Positions 34,356 to 49,400 of a stretch of 64,000 nucleotides of DNA are shown here, piece after piece. Below the pieces are notes generated by a model. That model did not search any database. It was not told the DNA's origin and saw nothing but the letters and a program-made list of their open reading frames with translations. Source of the stretch: Liolophura sinensis (lineage: Eukaryota; Mollusca; Polyplacophora; Chitonida; Chitonidae); contig NW_027017956.1 of the NCBI RefSeq assembly GCF_032854445.1, positions 124,001-188,000 on the forward strand. Direction: 5' to 3'. Made by a program: the position numbers and the translations under genes. Each line of letters begins with the position of its first letter. The stretch's first letter is position 1.

Positions 34356-36295
34356 ACAAGATGAAGATTGTAATCGACATAATAGCTTGTTCAGTTACAA
34401 AATGAACATTGTAATCATTGTAATAGCATGTTAAGTTACAAAGTGAACATTGTAATCCTTATAATTGCATGTTCAGTTACAAGATGAACATTGTAATCAT
34501 TATAAAAACATCATCAGTTGCAAGGTGAACATTGTAATCACTATACAAGCATACTCAGTTGCAAAATGGACATTGTAATCATTACTTTAGCATATTCAGT
34601 TACAAGATGAACAATGTAATCATTATAATCATGTGCTCAGTTACAAGGTGAACATTGTAATCATTACAATAGCGTGCTCAGTTACAAGATGAACATTGTA
34701 ATCATTATAAAAACATGCCCAGTTACAAGATGAACATTGTAAGAGTTAAAATAGCATGATCAGTTACGAAGTGAACATTGTAATCATTATAATAGCATGC
34801 TCAGTTGCAAGATAAACAATGTAATCATTATAATATCATTTTCAGTTACAAGATGAAGATTGTAATCGACATAATAGCATGTTCAGTTACAAGATGAACA
34901 TTGTAATCATTGTAATAGCATGTTCAGTTACAAAGTAAACATTGTAATCATTATAATAGCGTCAACGGTTACAAAATCACCATTGTAATTAATATAATAG
35001 CATGCTCAGTTACAAAATGAATATTTCAATCATTATATTAGCATATTTTATTACAAGATGAACATTGTAATCATTATTATAGCATATGTAGTTACAAAAT
35101 GAACATTGTAATCATTATAAAAACATCATCAGTTACAAGGTGAACATTGTAATCAGTATAAAAGCATGCTCAGTTGCAAAATGGATATTGTAATCATTAC
35201 ATTAGCATATTCACTTACAAGATGAACATTGTAATTATTATAATAATGTGCTCAGTTACAAGGTGAACAATGTAATCATTGTAATAGCATGTTCAGTTAC
35301 AAAGTGAACATTGTAATCCGTATAATTGCATGTTCAGTTACAAGATGAACATTGTAATCATTATAAAAAGTAAACAGTTTCAAGGTGAACATTGTAATCA
35401 GTATACAAGCATGCTCAGTTGCAAAATGGACATTGTAATCATTACATTAGCATATTCACTTACAAGATGAATATTGTAATCATTATAATAACATCATCAG
35501 TTACAACATAAGCATTGTATTCATTATATTAGCTCGTTGACTTACAAGATAAACATTGTAATCATTATAAAAGCATGTTCAGTTACAAGGTGAACATAGT
35601 AATCATTTTAAAAACATGCTCAGTTGCAAGATGAAGATTGTAATCGACATAATAGCATGTTCAGTTACAAGATGAACATTGTAATCATTATAAAAACATC
35701 ATCAGTTGCAAGGTGAACATTGTACTCAGTATACAAGCATGCTCAGTTGCAAGATAAACATTGTAATCATTACATTAGCATATTCAGTTACAAGATGAAT
35801 ATTGTAATCATTATAATAACATCATCAGTTACAAAGTAAATATTGTATTCATTATATTAGCACGTTCAATTACAAGATGAACATTGTAATCATTATAAAA
35901 GCATGTTGAGTTACAAGGTGAACATTGTAATCTTTATAATAGCATGTTCAGTTACAAGGTGGACATTGTAAGTATAAAAGCATGCTCAGTTGCAAAATGG
36001 ACATTGTAATCATTACATAAGCATATTCAGTTACAAGATGAATATTGTAATCATTATAATAACATCATCAGTTACAAAATGAACATTGTATTCATTATAT
36101 TAGCACGTTCAATTACAAGATGAACATTGTAATCATTATAATATCATGTTCTGTTGCAAGATGAAGATTGTAATCGACATAATAGCATGTTCAGTTACAA
36201 GATGAACATTGTAAACATTGTATTAGCATGTTCAGTTACAAAGTGAACATTGTAATCATTATAATAGCATGTTCAGTTACCAGATGAACATTGTA
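34356..36295. repeat. 41-bp satellite array A9 (1,940 bp)
   Basis: Same length and monomer order as A7, 6,526 bp downstream, with scattered substitutions (GCATATTTTATTAC, ATCCGTATAATTGC, CATGTTCTGTTGC). The GCGTCAACGG marker is at 34959. It also lacks the GAGCAATG monomers before the next spacer. Confidence 0.97.
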
Positions 36296-37180
36296 AGAAT
36301 TATTTTTAGAATAAATCGCTTCCAAACTCTGGTATATTCACCTTAGTTTAACTAAACGCCATCATATCGTATTTATGTTAATTACATGTAATATTTTAAT
36401 AGGCATGTTCTTAAATCAAATGGCCCTTTGTTAGACTGTTTAGCCTTTCAAAACGGAAACTACAGGTATGCATATTTAAGAGAACTTATGTTTGTCCTTT
36501 TTTAAAACCATTTTCTTCATTCCTCAATGAAAAATACATGCATTGTTTCGCACCCCTATTTGCAGCGTTCTGGCAATGGGCCAAATGTGTAGAATACGAT
36601 ATCTGTGAAATTAATCTGACTGCAATAAAATCAGAAAATTCGACCCCAATTCTTTTATGGTTTTCTCTACGGTTCTTCTATATCGGGACTAGTCTTGCTG
36701 ACAATGGTAACTCATGCTCGTCGGCAGGTACACGTACGTTAATGAGATCAATAACTTTGTCTCTTTCTTTCAGGACAAATATGTAACTTATTAAACTAAC
36801 GGTTTTGACAGATAAATGTAACAGCTCTGTGATCTCATCATGTTAGAAATGAAATAAAAAATGCGATATAGACGTACTTGAGCTCCTAATATGTTTTTTC
36901 CAGAGTGCTTACGGTGGACTTCGTTTGGATTCTGTGAGGGTTTTGATAGGTCTGTTATATGTTAATTGTGTATTACTGAAAACTCGCTCCACTAACATTA
37001 TATATACAAACATGTATGCTTAAAGCCTTCCTTTCACTAGGAAATAAAATAGCCTGAGTAGGAGCCTTGTCAGGTGGGGTTATGTATGGGAGGACTAAGG
37101 TTTGCCTGAAGTGAAAGACATAGGTACAGTAAATGGCGCAGAGACATACATGTCTTTACAGATAAATGTTATCTGATCGT
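36296..37180 (+). repeat. Spacer copy 10, 5' segment (subfamily III)
   Basis: Subfamily III with CTTTTATGG, and with GGTAACTCATG instead of ACTGATG. The frame from ATG 36538 therefore runs 82 codons to 36786, the longest in this segment anywhere in the window. Its product has no recognisable domain. Confidence 0.9.
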
Positions 37181-37191
37181 CAGTTGCACAG

Positions 37192-37558
37192 ACCGGCCCG
37201 GATAGCACAGTTGGTAGAGCGTCCGCTTCGGGACCGGTAGATCCAGGATCAATCCTTGGTCGAGTCACACCTAAGACTTTAAAAGAGGAAGTTGTGACTT
37301 CCTCGTTTGGCGTTTAGCATGAAGGGGGATAGTGCAACGACTGGTTGACCCGTTTCAGTATAATGGCTCGGGCGGGGCGGCTTACTTGCCTTCGGTAAGT
37401 CGTCTCAGTGATGCAGCACTAAATAAAAGAGCGGTGAAAATCCGTCCTGCAACAAGGAGGCACATTAAACGTGCATGCACCCTAATGATTCCTTCGTCGT
37501 CATATGACTGAAAAATTGTTGAGTACGACGTTAAACCCCAAGCACTCACTCACTCACT
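37192..37558 (+). mobile_element. tRNA-derived SINE, spacer copy 10
   Basis: 367 bp, four CACT units; duplications at 37181-37191 and 37559-37569. Subfamily III body, with private GGCGTTTAGC for GGCGTTCAGC. Confidence 0.9.
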
Positions 37559-37579
37559 CAGTTGCACAGCGACATACAT

Positions 37580-40500
37580 ACAAGATGAAGATTGTAATCG
37601 ACATAATAGCATGTTCAGTTACAAAATGAACATTGTAATCATTGTAATAGCATGTTAAGTTACAAAGTGAACATTGTAATCCTTATAATTGCATGTTCAG
37701 TTACAAGATGAACATTGTAATCATTATAAAAACATCATCAGCTGCAAGGTGAACATTGTAATCAGTATACAAGCATGCTCAGTTGCAAAATGGACATTGT
37801 AATCATTGCAATAGCATATTCAGTTACAAGATGAACATTGTAATCATTATAATCATGTGCTCAGTTACAAGGTGAACATTGTAATCATTACAATAGCGTG
37901 CTCAGTTACAAGATGAACATTGTAATCATTATAAAAACATGCCCAGTTACAAGATGAACATTGTAAGAGTTAAAATAGCATGATCAGTTACGAAGTGAAC
38001 ATTGTAATCATTATAATAGCATGCTCAGTTGCAAGATAAACATTGTAATCATTATAATATCATTTTCAGTTACAAGATGAAGATTGTAATCGACATAATA
38101 GCATGTTCAGTTACAAGATGAACATTGTAATCATTGTAATAGCATGTTCAGTTACAAAGTAAACATTGTAATCATTATAATAGCGTCAACGGTTACAAAA
38201 TCACCATTGTAATCAATATAATAGCATGCTCAGTTACAAAATGAATATTGCAATTATTATATTAGCATATGTAGTTACAAGATGAACATTGTAATCACTA
38301 TTATAACATATGTAGTTACAAGATGAACATTTTAATCATTATAAAAACATCATCAGTTACAAGGTGAACATTGTAATCAGTATAAAAGCATGCTCAGTTG
38401 CAAAATGGATATTGTAATCATTACATTAGCATATTCACTTACAAGATGAACATTGTAATCATTATAATAATGTGCTCAGTTACAAGGTGAACAATGTAAT
38501 CATTGTAATAGCATGTTCAGTTACAAAGTGAACATTGTAATCCTTATAATTGCATGTTCAGTTACAAAGTGAACATTGTAATCATTATAAAAACATCATC
38601 AGTTGCAAGGTGAACATTGTAATCAGTATACAAGCATGCTCAGTTGCAAAATGGACATTGTAATCATTACAATAGCATATTCAGTTACAAGATGAACATT
38701 GTAATCATTATAATAATGCGCTCAGTTACAAGGTGAACCATGTAATCATTGTAATAGCATGTTCAGTTACAAAGTGAACATTGTAATCCTTATAATTGCA
38801 TGTTCAGTTACAAGATGAACATTGTAATCATTATAAAAACATAAACAGTTACAAGGTGAACATTGTAATCAGTATACAAGCATGCTCAGTTGCAAAATGG
38901 ACATTGTAATCATTACATTAGCATATTCACTTACAAGATGAATATTGTAATTATTATAATAACATCATCAGTTACAATGTAAACATTGTATTCATTATAT
39001 TAGCTCGTTCACTTACAAGATAAACATTGTAATCATTATAAAAGCATGTTCAGCTACAAGGTGAACATAGTAATCATTTTAAAAACATGCTTTGTTGCAA
39101 GATGAAGATTGTAATCGACATAATAGCATGTTCAGTTATAAGATGAACATTGTAATCATTATAAAAACATCATCAGTTGCAAGGTGAACATTGTAATCAG
39201 TATACAAGCATGCTCAGTTGCAAGATAAACATTGTAATCATTACATTAGCATATTCACTTACAAGATGAATATTGTAATCATTATAATAACATCATCAGT
39301 TACAAAGTAAACATTGTATTCATTATATTAGCACGTTCAATTACAAGATGAACATTGTAATCATTATAAAAGCATGTTCAGTTACAAGGTGAACATTGTA
39401 ATCTTTATAAAATCATGCTCAGTTACAAGATGAACATTCTAATCATTATAATAGCATGTTCAGTTACAAGGTGGACATTGTAAGTATAAAAGCATGCTCA
39501 GTTGCAAAATGGACATTGTAATCATTACATAAGCATATTTAGTTACAAGATGAATATTGTAATCATTATAATAACATCATCAGTTACAAAATGAACATTG
39601 TATTCAATATATTAGCACGTTCAATTACAAGATGAACATTGTAATCATTATAATATCATGCTCAGTTTCAAGATAAAGATTGTAATCGACATAATAGCAT
39701 GTTCAGTTACAAGATGAACATTGTAATCATTGTAATAGCACGTTCAGTTACAAAGTGAACATTGTAATCCTTATAACTGCATGTTCAGTTACAAGATGAA
39801 CGTTGTTATCATTATAAAAACATCATCAGTTCCTAGGTGAACATTGTAATCAGTATACAAGCATGCTCAGTTGGAAAATGGACATTGTAATCATTGCAAT
39901 AGCATATTCAGTTACAAGATGAACATTGCAGTCATTATAATAATGTGCTCAGTTACAAGGAGAACATTGAAATCATTACAATAGCGTGCTCAGTTACAAG
40001 GTGAACATTGTAATCATTATAAAAACATGCCCAGTTACAAGATGAACATTGTAATAGTTAAAATAGCATGCTCAAATACAAGATGAGCAATGTAATCATT
40101 ATAATAGCATGCTCAATTACAAGATGAAAATTGTAATTCGTATAATAGCATGCTCAGTTACAACATGAACATTGTAATCATTATAATAGCATGTTCAGTT
40201 ACAAGATGAACATTGTAATCAGTATAATAGCATGCTCAGTTACAAAATTAATATTTTAATTATTACACTAGTATGCCCAGTTACAAGATGAACATTGTAA
40301 TCAGTATAATAGCGTGCTCAGTTACAAGATAAACATTGTAAACATTATATTATCACGCTCACTTACAAGGAAAACATTGTAATCATTATAATAGAAAGCT
40401 CAGTTACAAGATGAAAATTGTAATCATAATAGCATGTTCAGTTACAAGATAAACATTGTAATCATTATAATAATGTGCTCAGTTACAAGGTGAACAATGT

Positions 40501-42178
40501 AATCATTGTAAAAGCATGTTCAGTTACAAAGTGAACATTGTATTCCTTATAATTGCATGTTCACTTTCAAAGTGAACATTGTAATCATTATAAAAACATC
40601 ATCAGTTGCAAAGTGAAAATTGTAATCAGTATACAAGCATGCTCAGTTGCAAAATGGACATTGTAATCATTACAATAGCATATTCACTTACAACATGAAC
40701 ATTGTAATCATTATAATAATGTGCTCAGTTACAAGGTGAACAATGTAATCATTGTAATAGCATCTTCAGTTACAAAGTGAACATTGTAATCCGTATAATT
40801 GCATGTTCAGTTACAAGATGAACATTGTAATCATTATAAAAAGTAAACAGTTTCAAGGTGAACATTGTAATCAGTATACAAGCATGCTCAGTTGCAAAAT
40901 GGACATTGTAATCATTACATTAGCATATTCACTTACAAGATGAATATTGTAATCATTATAATAACATCATCAGTTACAACATAAGCATTGTATTCATTAT
41001 ATTAGCTCGTTGACTTACAAGATAAACATTGTAATCATTATAAAAGCATGTTCAGTTACAAGGTGAACATAGTAATCATTTTAAAAACATGCTCAGTTGC
41101 AAGATGAAGATTGTAATCGACATAATAGCATGTTCAGTTACAAGATGAACATTGTGATCATTATAAAAACATCATCAGTTGCAAGGTGAACATTGTAATT
41201 AGTATACAAGCATGCTCAGTTGCAAGATAAACATTGTAATCATTACATTAGCATATTCACTTACAAGATGAATATTGTAATCATTATAATAACATCATCA
41301 GTTACAAAGTAAACATTGTATTCATTATATTAGCACGTTCAATTACAAGATGAACATTGTAATCATTATAAAAGCATGTTCAGTTACAAGGTGAACATTG
41401 TAATCTTTATAATAGCATGTTCAGTTACAAGGTGGACATTGTAAGTATAAAAGCATGCTCAGTTGCAAAATGGACATTGTAATCATTACATAAGCATATT
41501 CAGTTACAAGATGAATATTGTAATCATTATAATAACATCATCAGTTACAAAATGAACATTGTATTCATTATATTTGCACGTTCAATTACAAGATGAACGT
41601 TGTAATCATTATAATATCATGCTCAGTTGCAAGATGAAGATTGTAATCGACATAATAGCATGTTCAGTTACAAGATGAACATTGTAAACATTGTAATAGC
41701 ATGTTCAGTTGCAAAGTGAACATTGTAATCCTTATAATTGCATGTTCAGTTACAAGATGAACATTGTAATCATTATAAAAACATCAGCAGTTCCAAGGTG
41801 AACATTGTAATCAGTATACAAGCATGCTCAGTTGCAAAATGGACATTGTAATCATTGCAATAGCATATTCAGTTACAAGATGAGCAATGTAATCATTATA
41901 ATAGCATGCTCAATTACAAGATGAAGATTGTAATTCGTATAATAGCATGTTCAGTTACAACATGAACATTGTAATCATTATAATAGCATGTTCAGTTACA
42001 AGATGAACATTGTAATCAGTATAATAGCATGCTCAGTTACAAAATTAATATTTTAATTATTACACTAGTATGCCCAGTTACAAGATGAACATTGTAATCA
42101 GTATAATAGCGTGCTCAGTTACAAGATGAGCAATGTAATCATTATAATAGCATGTTCAGTTACCAGATGAACATTGTA
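37580..42178. repeat. 41-bp satellite array A10 (4,599 bp, with internal junction)
   Basis: The first ~2.7 kb runs from short-class entry through the GCGTCAACGG marker (38183) to the usual pre-spacer run (CAAAATTAATATTTT, GCGTGCTCAG). At about 40318-40330, where a spacer is expected, the sequence passes within one monomer to the signature that otherwise occurs only after long spacers (GATAAACATTGTAAACATT, AATAGAAAGC). The array then continues to spacer 11. I read this as two arrays fused after loss of a long spacer. Confidence 0.95.
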
Positions 42179-43063
42179 AGAATTATTTTTAGAATAAATC
42201 GCTTCCAAACTCTGGTATATTCACCTTAGTTTAACTAAACGCCATCATATCGTATTTATGTTAATTACATGTAATATTTTAATAGGCATGTTCTTAAATC
42301 AAATGGCCCTTTGTTAGACTGTTTAGCCTTTCAAAACGGAAACTACAGGTATGCATATTTAAGAGAACTTATGTTTGTCCTTTTTTAAAACCATTTTCTT
42401 CATTGCTCAATGAAAAATACATGCATTGTTTCGCACCCCTATTTGCAGCGTTCTGGCAATGGGCCAAATGTGTAGAATACGATATCTGTGAAATTAATCT
42501 GACTGCAATAAAATCAGAAAATTCGACCCCAATTCTTTTATGGTTTTCTCTACGGTTCTTCTATATCGGGACTAGTCTTGCTGACAATGGTAACTGATGC
42601 TCGTCGGCAGGTACACGTACGTTAATGAGATCAATAACTTTGTCTCTTTCTTTCAGGACAAATATGTAACTTATTAAACTAACGGTTTTGACAGATAAAT
42701 GTAACAGCTCTGTGATCTCATCATGTTAGAAATGAAATAAAAAATGCGATATAGACGTACTTGAGCTCCTAATATGTTTTTTCCAGAGTGCTTACGGTGG
42801 ACTTCGTTTGGATTCTGTGAGGGTTTTGATAGGTCTGTTATATGTTAATTGTGTATTACTGAAAACTCGCTCCACTAACATTATATATACAAACATGTAT
42901 GCTTAAAGCCTTCCTTTCACTAGGAAATAAAATAGCCTGAGTAGGAGCCTTGTCAGGTGGGGTTATGTATGGGAGGACTAAGGTTTGCCTGAAGTGAAAG
43001 ACATAGGTACAGTAAATGGCGCAGAGACATACATGTCTTTACAAATAAATGTTATCTGATCGT
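42179..43063 (+). repeat. Spacer copy 11, 5' segment (subfamily III)
   Basis: Subfamily III with ACTGATG, so the frame from 42421 stops at 42597 after 58 codons. Private changes CATTGCTCAATG and ACAAATAAATG. Confidence 0.9.
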
Positions 43064-43074
43064 CAGTTGCACAG

Positions 43075-43441
43075 ACCGGCCCGGATAGCACAGTTGGTAG
43101 AGCGTCCGCTTCGGGACCGGTAGATCCAGGATCAATCCTTGGTCGAGTCACACCTAAGACTTTAAAAGAGGAAGTTGTGACTTCCTCGTTTGGCGTTCAG
43201 CATGAAGGGGGATAGTGCAACGACTGGTTGACCCGTTTCAGTATAATGGCTCGGGCGGGGCCGCTTACTTGCCTTCGGTAAGTCGTCTCAGTGATGCAGC
43301 ACTAAATAAAAGAGCGGTGAAAATCCGTCCTGCAACAAGGAGGCACATTAAACGTGCATGCACCCTAATGATTCCTTCGTCGTCATATGACTGAAAAATT
43401 GTTGAGTACGACGTTAAACCCCAAGCACTCACTCACTCACT
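43075..43441 (+). mobile_element. tRNA-derived SINE, spacer copy 11
   Basis: 367 bp, four CACT units; duplications at 43064-43074 and 43442-43452. Private CGGGGCCGCTT for CGGGGCGGCTT. Otherwise as copies 8, 10 and 13. Confidence 0.9.
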
Positions 43442-43462
43442 CAGTTGCACAGCGACATACAT

Positions 43463-46400
43463 ACAAGATGAAGATTGTAATCGACATAATAGCATGTTCA
43501 GTTACAAAATGAACATTGTAATCATTGTAATAGCATGTTAAGTTACAAAGTGAACATTGTAATCCTTATAATTGCATGTTCAGTTACAAGATGAACATTG
43601 TAATCATTATAAAAACATCATCAGCTGCAAGGTGAACATTGTAATCAGTATACAAGCATGCTCAGTTGCAAAATGGACATTGTAATCATTACAATAGCAT
43701 ATTCAGTTACAAGATGAACATTGTAATCATTATAATCATGTGCTCAGTTACAAGGTGAACATTGTAATCATTACAATAGCGTGCTCAGTTACAAGATGAA
43801 CATTGTAAAAACATGCCCAGTTACAAGATGAACATTGTAATAGTTAAAATAGCATGATCAGTTACGAAGTGAACATTGTAATCATTATAATAGCATGCTC
43901 AGTTGCAAGATAAACATTGTAATCATTACAATATCATTTTCAGTTACAAGATGAAGATTGTAATCGACATAATAGCATGTTCAGTTACAAGATGAACATT
44001 TTAATCATTGTAATAGCATGTTCAGTTACAAAGTAAACATTGTAATCATTATAATAGCGTCAACGGTTACAAAATCACCATTGTAATCAATATAATAGCA
44101 TGCTCAGTTACAAAATGAATAATGCAATTATTATATTAGCATATGTAGTTACAAGATGAACATTGTAATCATTATTATAGCATATGTAGTTACAAGATGA
44201 ACATTTTAATCACTATAAAAACATCATCAGTTACAAGGTGAACATTGTAATCAGTATAAAAGCATGCTCAGTTGCAAAATGGATATTGTAATCATTACAT
44301 TGGCATATTCACTTACAAGATGAACATTGTAATCATTATAATAATGTGCTCAGTTACAAGGTGAACAATGTAATCATTGTAATAGCATGTTCAGTTACAA
44401 AGTCAACATTGTAATCCTTATAATTGCATGTTCAGTTACAAAGTGAACATTGTAATCATTATAAAAACATCATCAGTTGCAAGGTGAACATTGTAATCAG
44501 TATACAAGCATGCTCAGTTGCAAAATGGACATTGTAATCATTACAATAGCATATTCAGTTACAAGATGAACATTGTAATCATTATAATAATGCGCTCAGT
44601 TACAAGGTGAACAATGTAATCATTGTAATAGCATCTTCAGTTACAAAGTGAACATTGTAATCCTTATAATTGCATGTTCAGTTATAAGATGAACATTGTA
44701 ATCATTATAAAAACATAAACAGTTACAAGGTGAACATTGTAATCAGTATACAAGCATGCTCAGTTGCAAAATGGACATTGTAATCATTACATTAGCATAT
44801 TTACTTACAAGATGAATATTGTAATCATTATAATAACATCACCAGTTACAACATAAGCATTGTATTCATTATATTAGCTCGTTCACTTACAAGATAGACA
44901 TTGTAATCATTATAAAAGCATGTTCAGTTACAAGGTGAACATAGTAATCATTTTAAAAACATGCTCAGTTGCAAGATGAAGATTGTAATCGACATAATAG
45001 CATGTTCAGTTATAAGATGAACATTGTAATCATTATAAAAACATCATCAGTTGCAAGGTGAACATTGTAATCAGTATACAAGCATGCTCAGTTGCAAGAC
45101 AAACATTGTAATCATTACATTAGCATATTCACTTACAAGATGAATATTGTAATCATTATAATAACATCATCAGTTACAAAGTAAACATTGTATTCATTAT
45201 ATTAGCACGTTCAATTACAAGATGAACATTGTAATCATTATAAAAGCATGTTCAGTTACAAGGTGAACATTGTAATCTTTATAAAATCATGCTCAGTTAC
45301 AAGATGAACATTCTAATCATTATAATAGCATGTTCAGTTACAAGGTGGACATTGTAAGTATAAAAGCATGCTCAGTTGCAAAATGGACATTGTAATCATT
45401 ACATAAGCATATTTAGTTACAAGATGAATATTGTAATTATTATAATAACATCATCAGTTACAAAATGAACATTGTATTCAATATATATGCACGTTCAATT
45501 ACAAGATGAACATTGTAATCATTATAATATCATGCTCAGTTGCAAGATAAAGATTGTAATTGACATAATAGCATATTCAGTTACAAGATGAACATTTTAA
45601 TCATTGTAACAGCATGTTCAGTTACAAAGTGAACATTGTAATCCTTATAATTGCATGTTCAGTTACAAGATGAACGTTGTAATCATTATAAAAACATCAT
45701 CAGTTTCTAGGTGAACATTGTAATCAGTATACAAGCATACTCAGTTGCAAAATGGACATTGTAATCATTGCAATAGCATATTCAGTTACAAGATGAACAT
45801 TGCAATCATTATAATAATGTGCTCAGTTACAAGGAGAACATTGAAATCATTACAATAGCGTGCTCAGTTACAAGGTGAACATTGTAATCATTATAATATC
45901 ATGCCCAGTTACAAGATGAACATTGTAATAGTTAAAAAAGCATGCTCAAATACAAGATGAGCAATGTAATCATTATAATAGCATGCTCAGTTGCAAGATA
46001 AACATTGTAATCATTATAATATCATTTTCAGTTACAAGATGAAGATTGTAATCGACATAATAGCATGTTCAGTTACAAGATGAACATTGTAATCATTGTA
46101 ATAGCATGTTCAGTTACAAAGTAAACATTGTAATCATTATAATAGCGTCAACGGTTACAAAATCACCATTGTAATCAATATAATAGCATGCTCAGTTACA
46201 AAATGAATATTGCAAATATTATATTAGCATATGTAGTTACAAGATGACATTGTAATCATTATTATAGCATATGTAGTTACAAGATGAACATTTTAATCAT
46301 TATAAAAACATCATCAGTTACAAGGTGAACATTGTAATCAGTATAAAAGCATGCTCAGTTGCAAAATGGATATTGTAATCATTACATTAGCATATTCACT

Positions 46401-49400
46401 TACAAGATGAACATTGTAATTATTATAATAATGTGCTCAGTTACAAGGTGAACAATGTAATCATTGTAATAGCATGTTCAGTTACAAAGTGAACATTGTA
46501 ATCCTTATAATTGCATGTTCAGTTACAAAGTGAACATTGTAATCATTATAAAAACATCATCAGTTGCAAGGTGAACATTGTAATCAGTATACAGGCATCC
46601 TCAGTTGCAAAATGGACATTGTAATCATTACAATAGGATATTCAGTTACAAGATGAACATTGTAATCATTATAATAATGCGCTCAGTTACAAGGTGAACA
46701 ATGTAATCATTGTAATAGCATGTTCAGTTACAAAGTGAACATTGTAATCCTTATAATTGCATGTTCAGTTATAAGATGAACATTGTAATCATTATAAAAA
46801 CATAAACAGTTACAAGGTGAACATTGTAATCAGTATACAAGCATGCTCAGTTGCAAAATGGACATTGTAATCATTGCAATAGCATATTCAGTTACAAGAT
46901 GAACATTACAATCATTATAATAATGTGCTCAGTTACAAGGAGAACATTGAAATCATTACAATAGCGTGCTCAGTTACAAGGTGAACATTGTAATCATTAT
47001 AAAAACATGCCCAGTTACAAGATGAACATTGTAATAGTTAAAATAGCATGCTCAAATACAAGATGAGCAATGTAATCATTATAATAGCATGCTCAGTTGC
47101 AAGATAAACATTGTAATCATTATAATATCATTTTCAGTTACAAGATGAAGATTGTAATCGACATAATAGCATGTTCAGTTACAAGATGAACATTGTAATC
47201 ATTGTAATAGCATGTTCAGTTACAAAGTAAACATTGTAATCATTATAATAGCGTCAACGGTTACAAAATCACCATTGTAATCAATATAATAGCATGCTCA
47301 GTTACAAAATGAATATTGCAATTATTATATTAGCATATTTAGTTACAAGATGACATTGTAATCATTATTATAGCATATGTAGTTACAAGATGAACATTTT
47401 AATCATTATAAAAACATCATCAGTTACAAGGTGAACATTGTAATCAGTATAAAAGCATGCTCAGTTGCAAAATGGATATTGTAATCATTACATTAGCATA
47501 TTCAGTTACAAGATGAACATTGTAATCATTATAATAATGTGCTCAGTTACAAGGTGAACAATGTAATCATTGTAATAGCATGTTCAGTTACAAAGTGAAC
47601 ATTGTAATCCTTATAATTGCATGTTCAGTTACAAAGTGAACATTGTAATCATTATAAAAACATCATCAGTTGCAAGGTGAACATTGTAATCAGTATACAA
47701 GCATCCTCAGTTGCAAAATGGACATTGTAATCATTACAATAGGATATTCAGTTACAAGATGAACATTGTAATCATTATAATAATGCGCTCAGTTACAAGG
47801 TGAACAATGTAATCATTGTAATAGCATGTTCAGTTACAAAGTGAACATTGTAATCCTTATAATTGCATGTTCAGTTATAAGATGAACATTGTAATCATTA
47901 TAAAAACATAAACAGTTACAAGGTGAACATTGTAATCAGTATACAAGCATGCTCAGTTGCAAAATGGACATTGTAATCATTACATTAGCATATTCACTTA
48001 CAAGATGAATATTGTAATCATTATAATAACATCATCAGTTACAACATAAGCATTGTATTCATTATATTAGCTCGTTCACTTACAAGATAGACATTGTAAT
48101 CATTATAAAAGCATGTTCAGTTACAAGGTGAACATAGTAATCATTTTAAAAACATGCTCAGTTGCAAGATGAAGATTGTAATCGACATAATAGCATGTTC
48201 AGTTATAAGATGAACATTGTAATCATTATAAAAACATCATCAGTTGCAAGGTGAACATTGTAATCAGTATACAAGCATGCTCAGTTGCAAGATAAACATT
48301 GTAATCATTACATTAGCATATTCACTTACAAGATGAATATTGTAATCATTATAATAACATCATCAGTTACAAAGTAAACATTGTATTCATTATATTAGCA
48401 CGTTCAATTACAAGATGAACATTGTAATCATTATAAAAGCATGTTCAGTTACAAGGTGAACATTGTAATCTTTATAAAAAACATGCTCAGTTACAAGATG
48501 AACATTCTAATCATTATAATAGCATGTTCAGTTGCAAGGTGGACATTGTAAGTATAAAAGCATGCTCAGTTGCAAAATGGACATTGTAATCATTACATAA
48601 GCATATTTAGTTACAAGATGAATATTGTAATCATTATAATAACATCATCAGTTACAAAATGAACATTGTATTCAATATATTAGCACGTTCAATTACAAGA
48701 TGAACATTGTAATCATTATAATATCATGCTCAGTTGCAAGATAAAGATTGTAATCGACATAATAGCATGTTCAGTTACAAGATGAACATTGTAATCATTG
48801 TAATAGCATGTTCAGTTACAAAGTGAACATTGTAATCCTTATAATTGCATGTTCAGTTACAAGATGAACATTGTAATCATTATAAAAACATCATCAGTTC
48901 CTAGGTGAACATTGTAATCAGTATACAAGCATGCTCAGTTGCAAAATGGACATTGTAATCATTGCAATAGCATATTCAGTTACAAGATGAACATTGCAAT
49001 CATTATAATAATGTGCTCAGTTACAAGGAGAACATTGAAATCATTACAATAGCGTGCTCAGTTACAAGGTGAACATTGTAATCATTATAAAAACATGCCC
49101 AGTTACAAGATGAACATTGTAATAGTTAAAATAGCATGCTCAAATACAAGATGAGCAATGTAATCATTATAATAGCATGCTCAATTACAAGATGAAAATT
49201 GTAATTCGTATAATAGCATGCTCAGTTACAACATGAACATTGTAATCATTATAATAGCATGTTCAGTTACAAGATCAACATTGTAATCAGTATAATAGCA
49301 TGCTCAGTTACAAAATTAATATTTTAATTATTACACTAATATGCCCAGTTACAAGATGAACATTGTAATCAGTATAATAGCGTGCTCAGTTACAAGATGA

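Noticed and set aside
42403-42597. 64-codon frame in spacer 11 beginning at TTG
   Set aside because: The upstream part exists only because of one base change (CATTGCTC). No domain and no codon evidence; treated as a chance frame.
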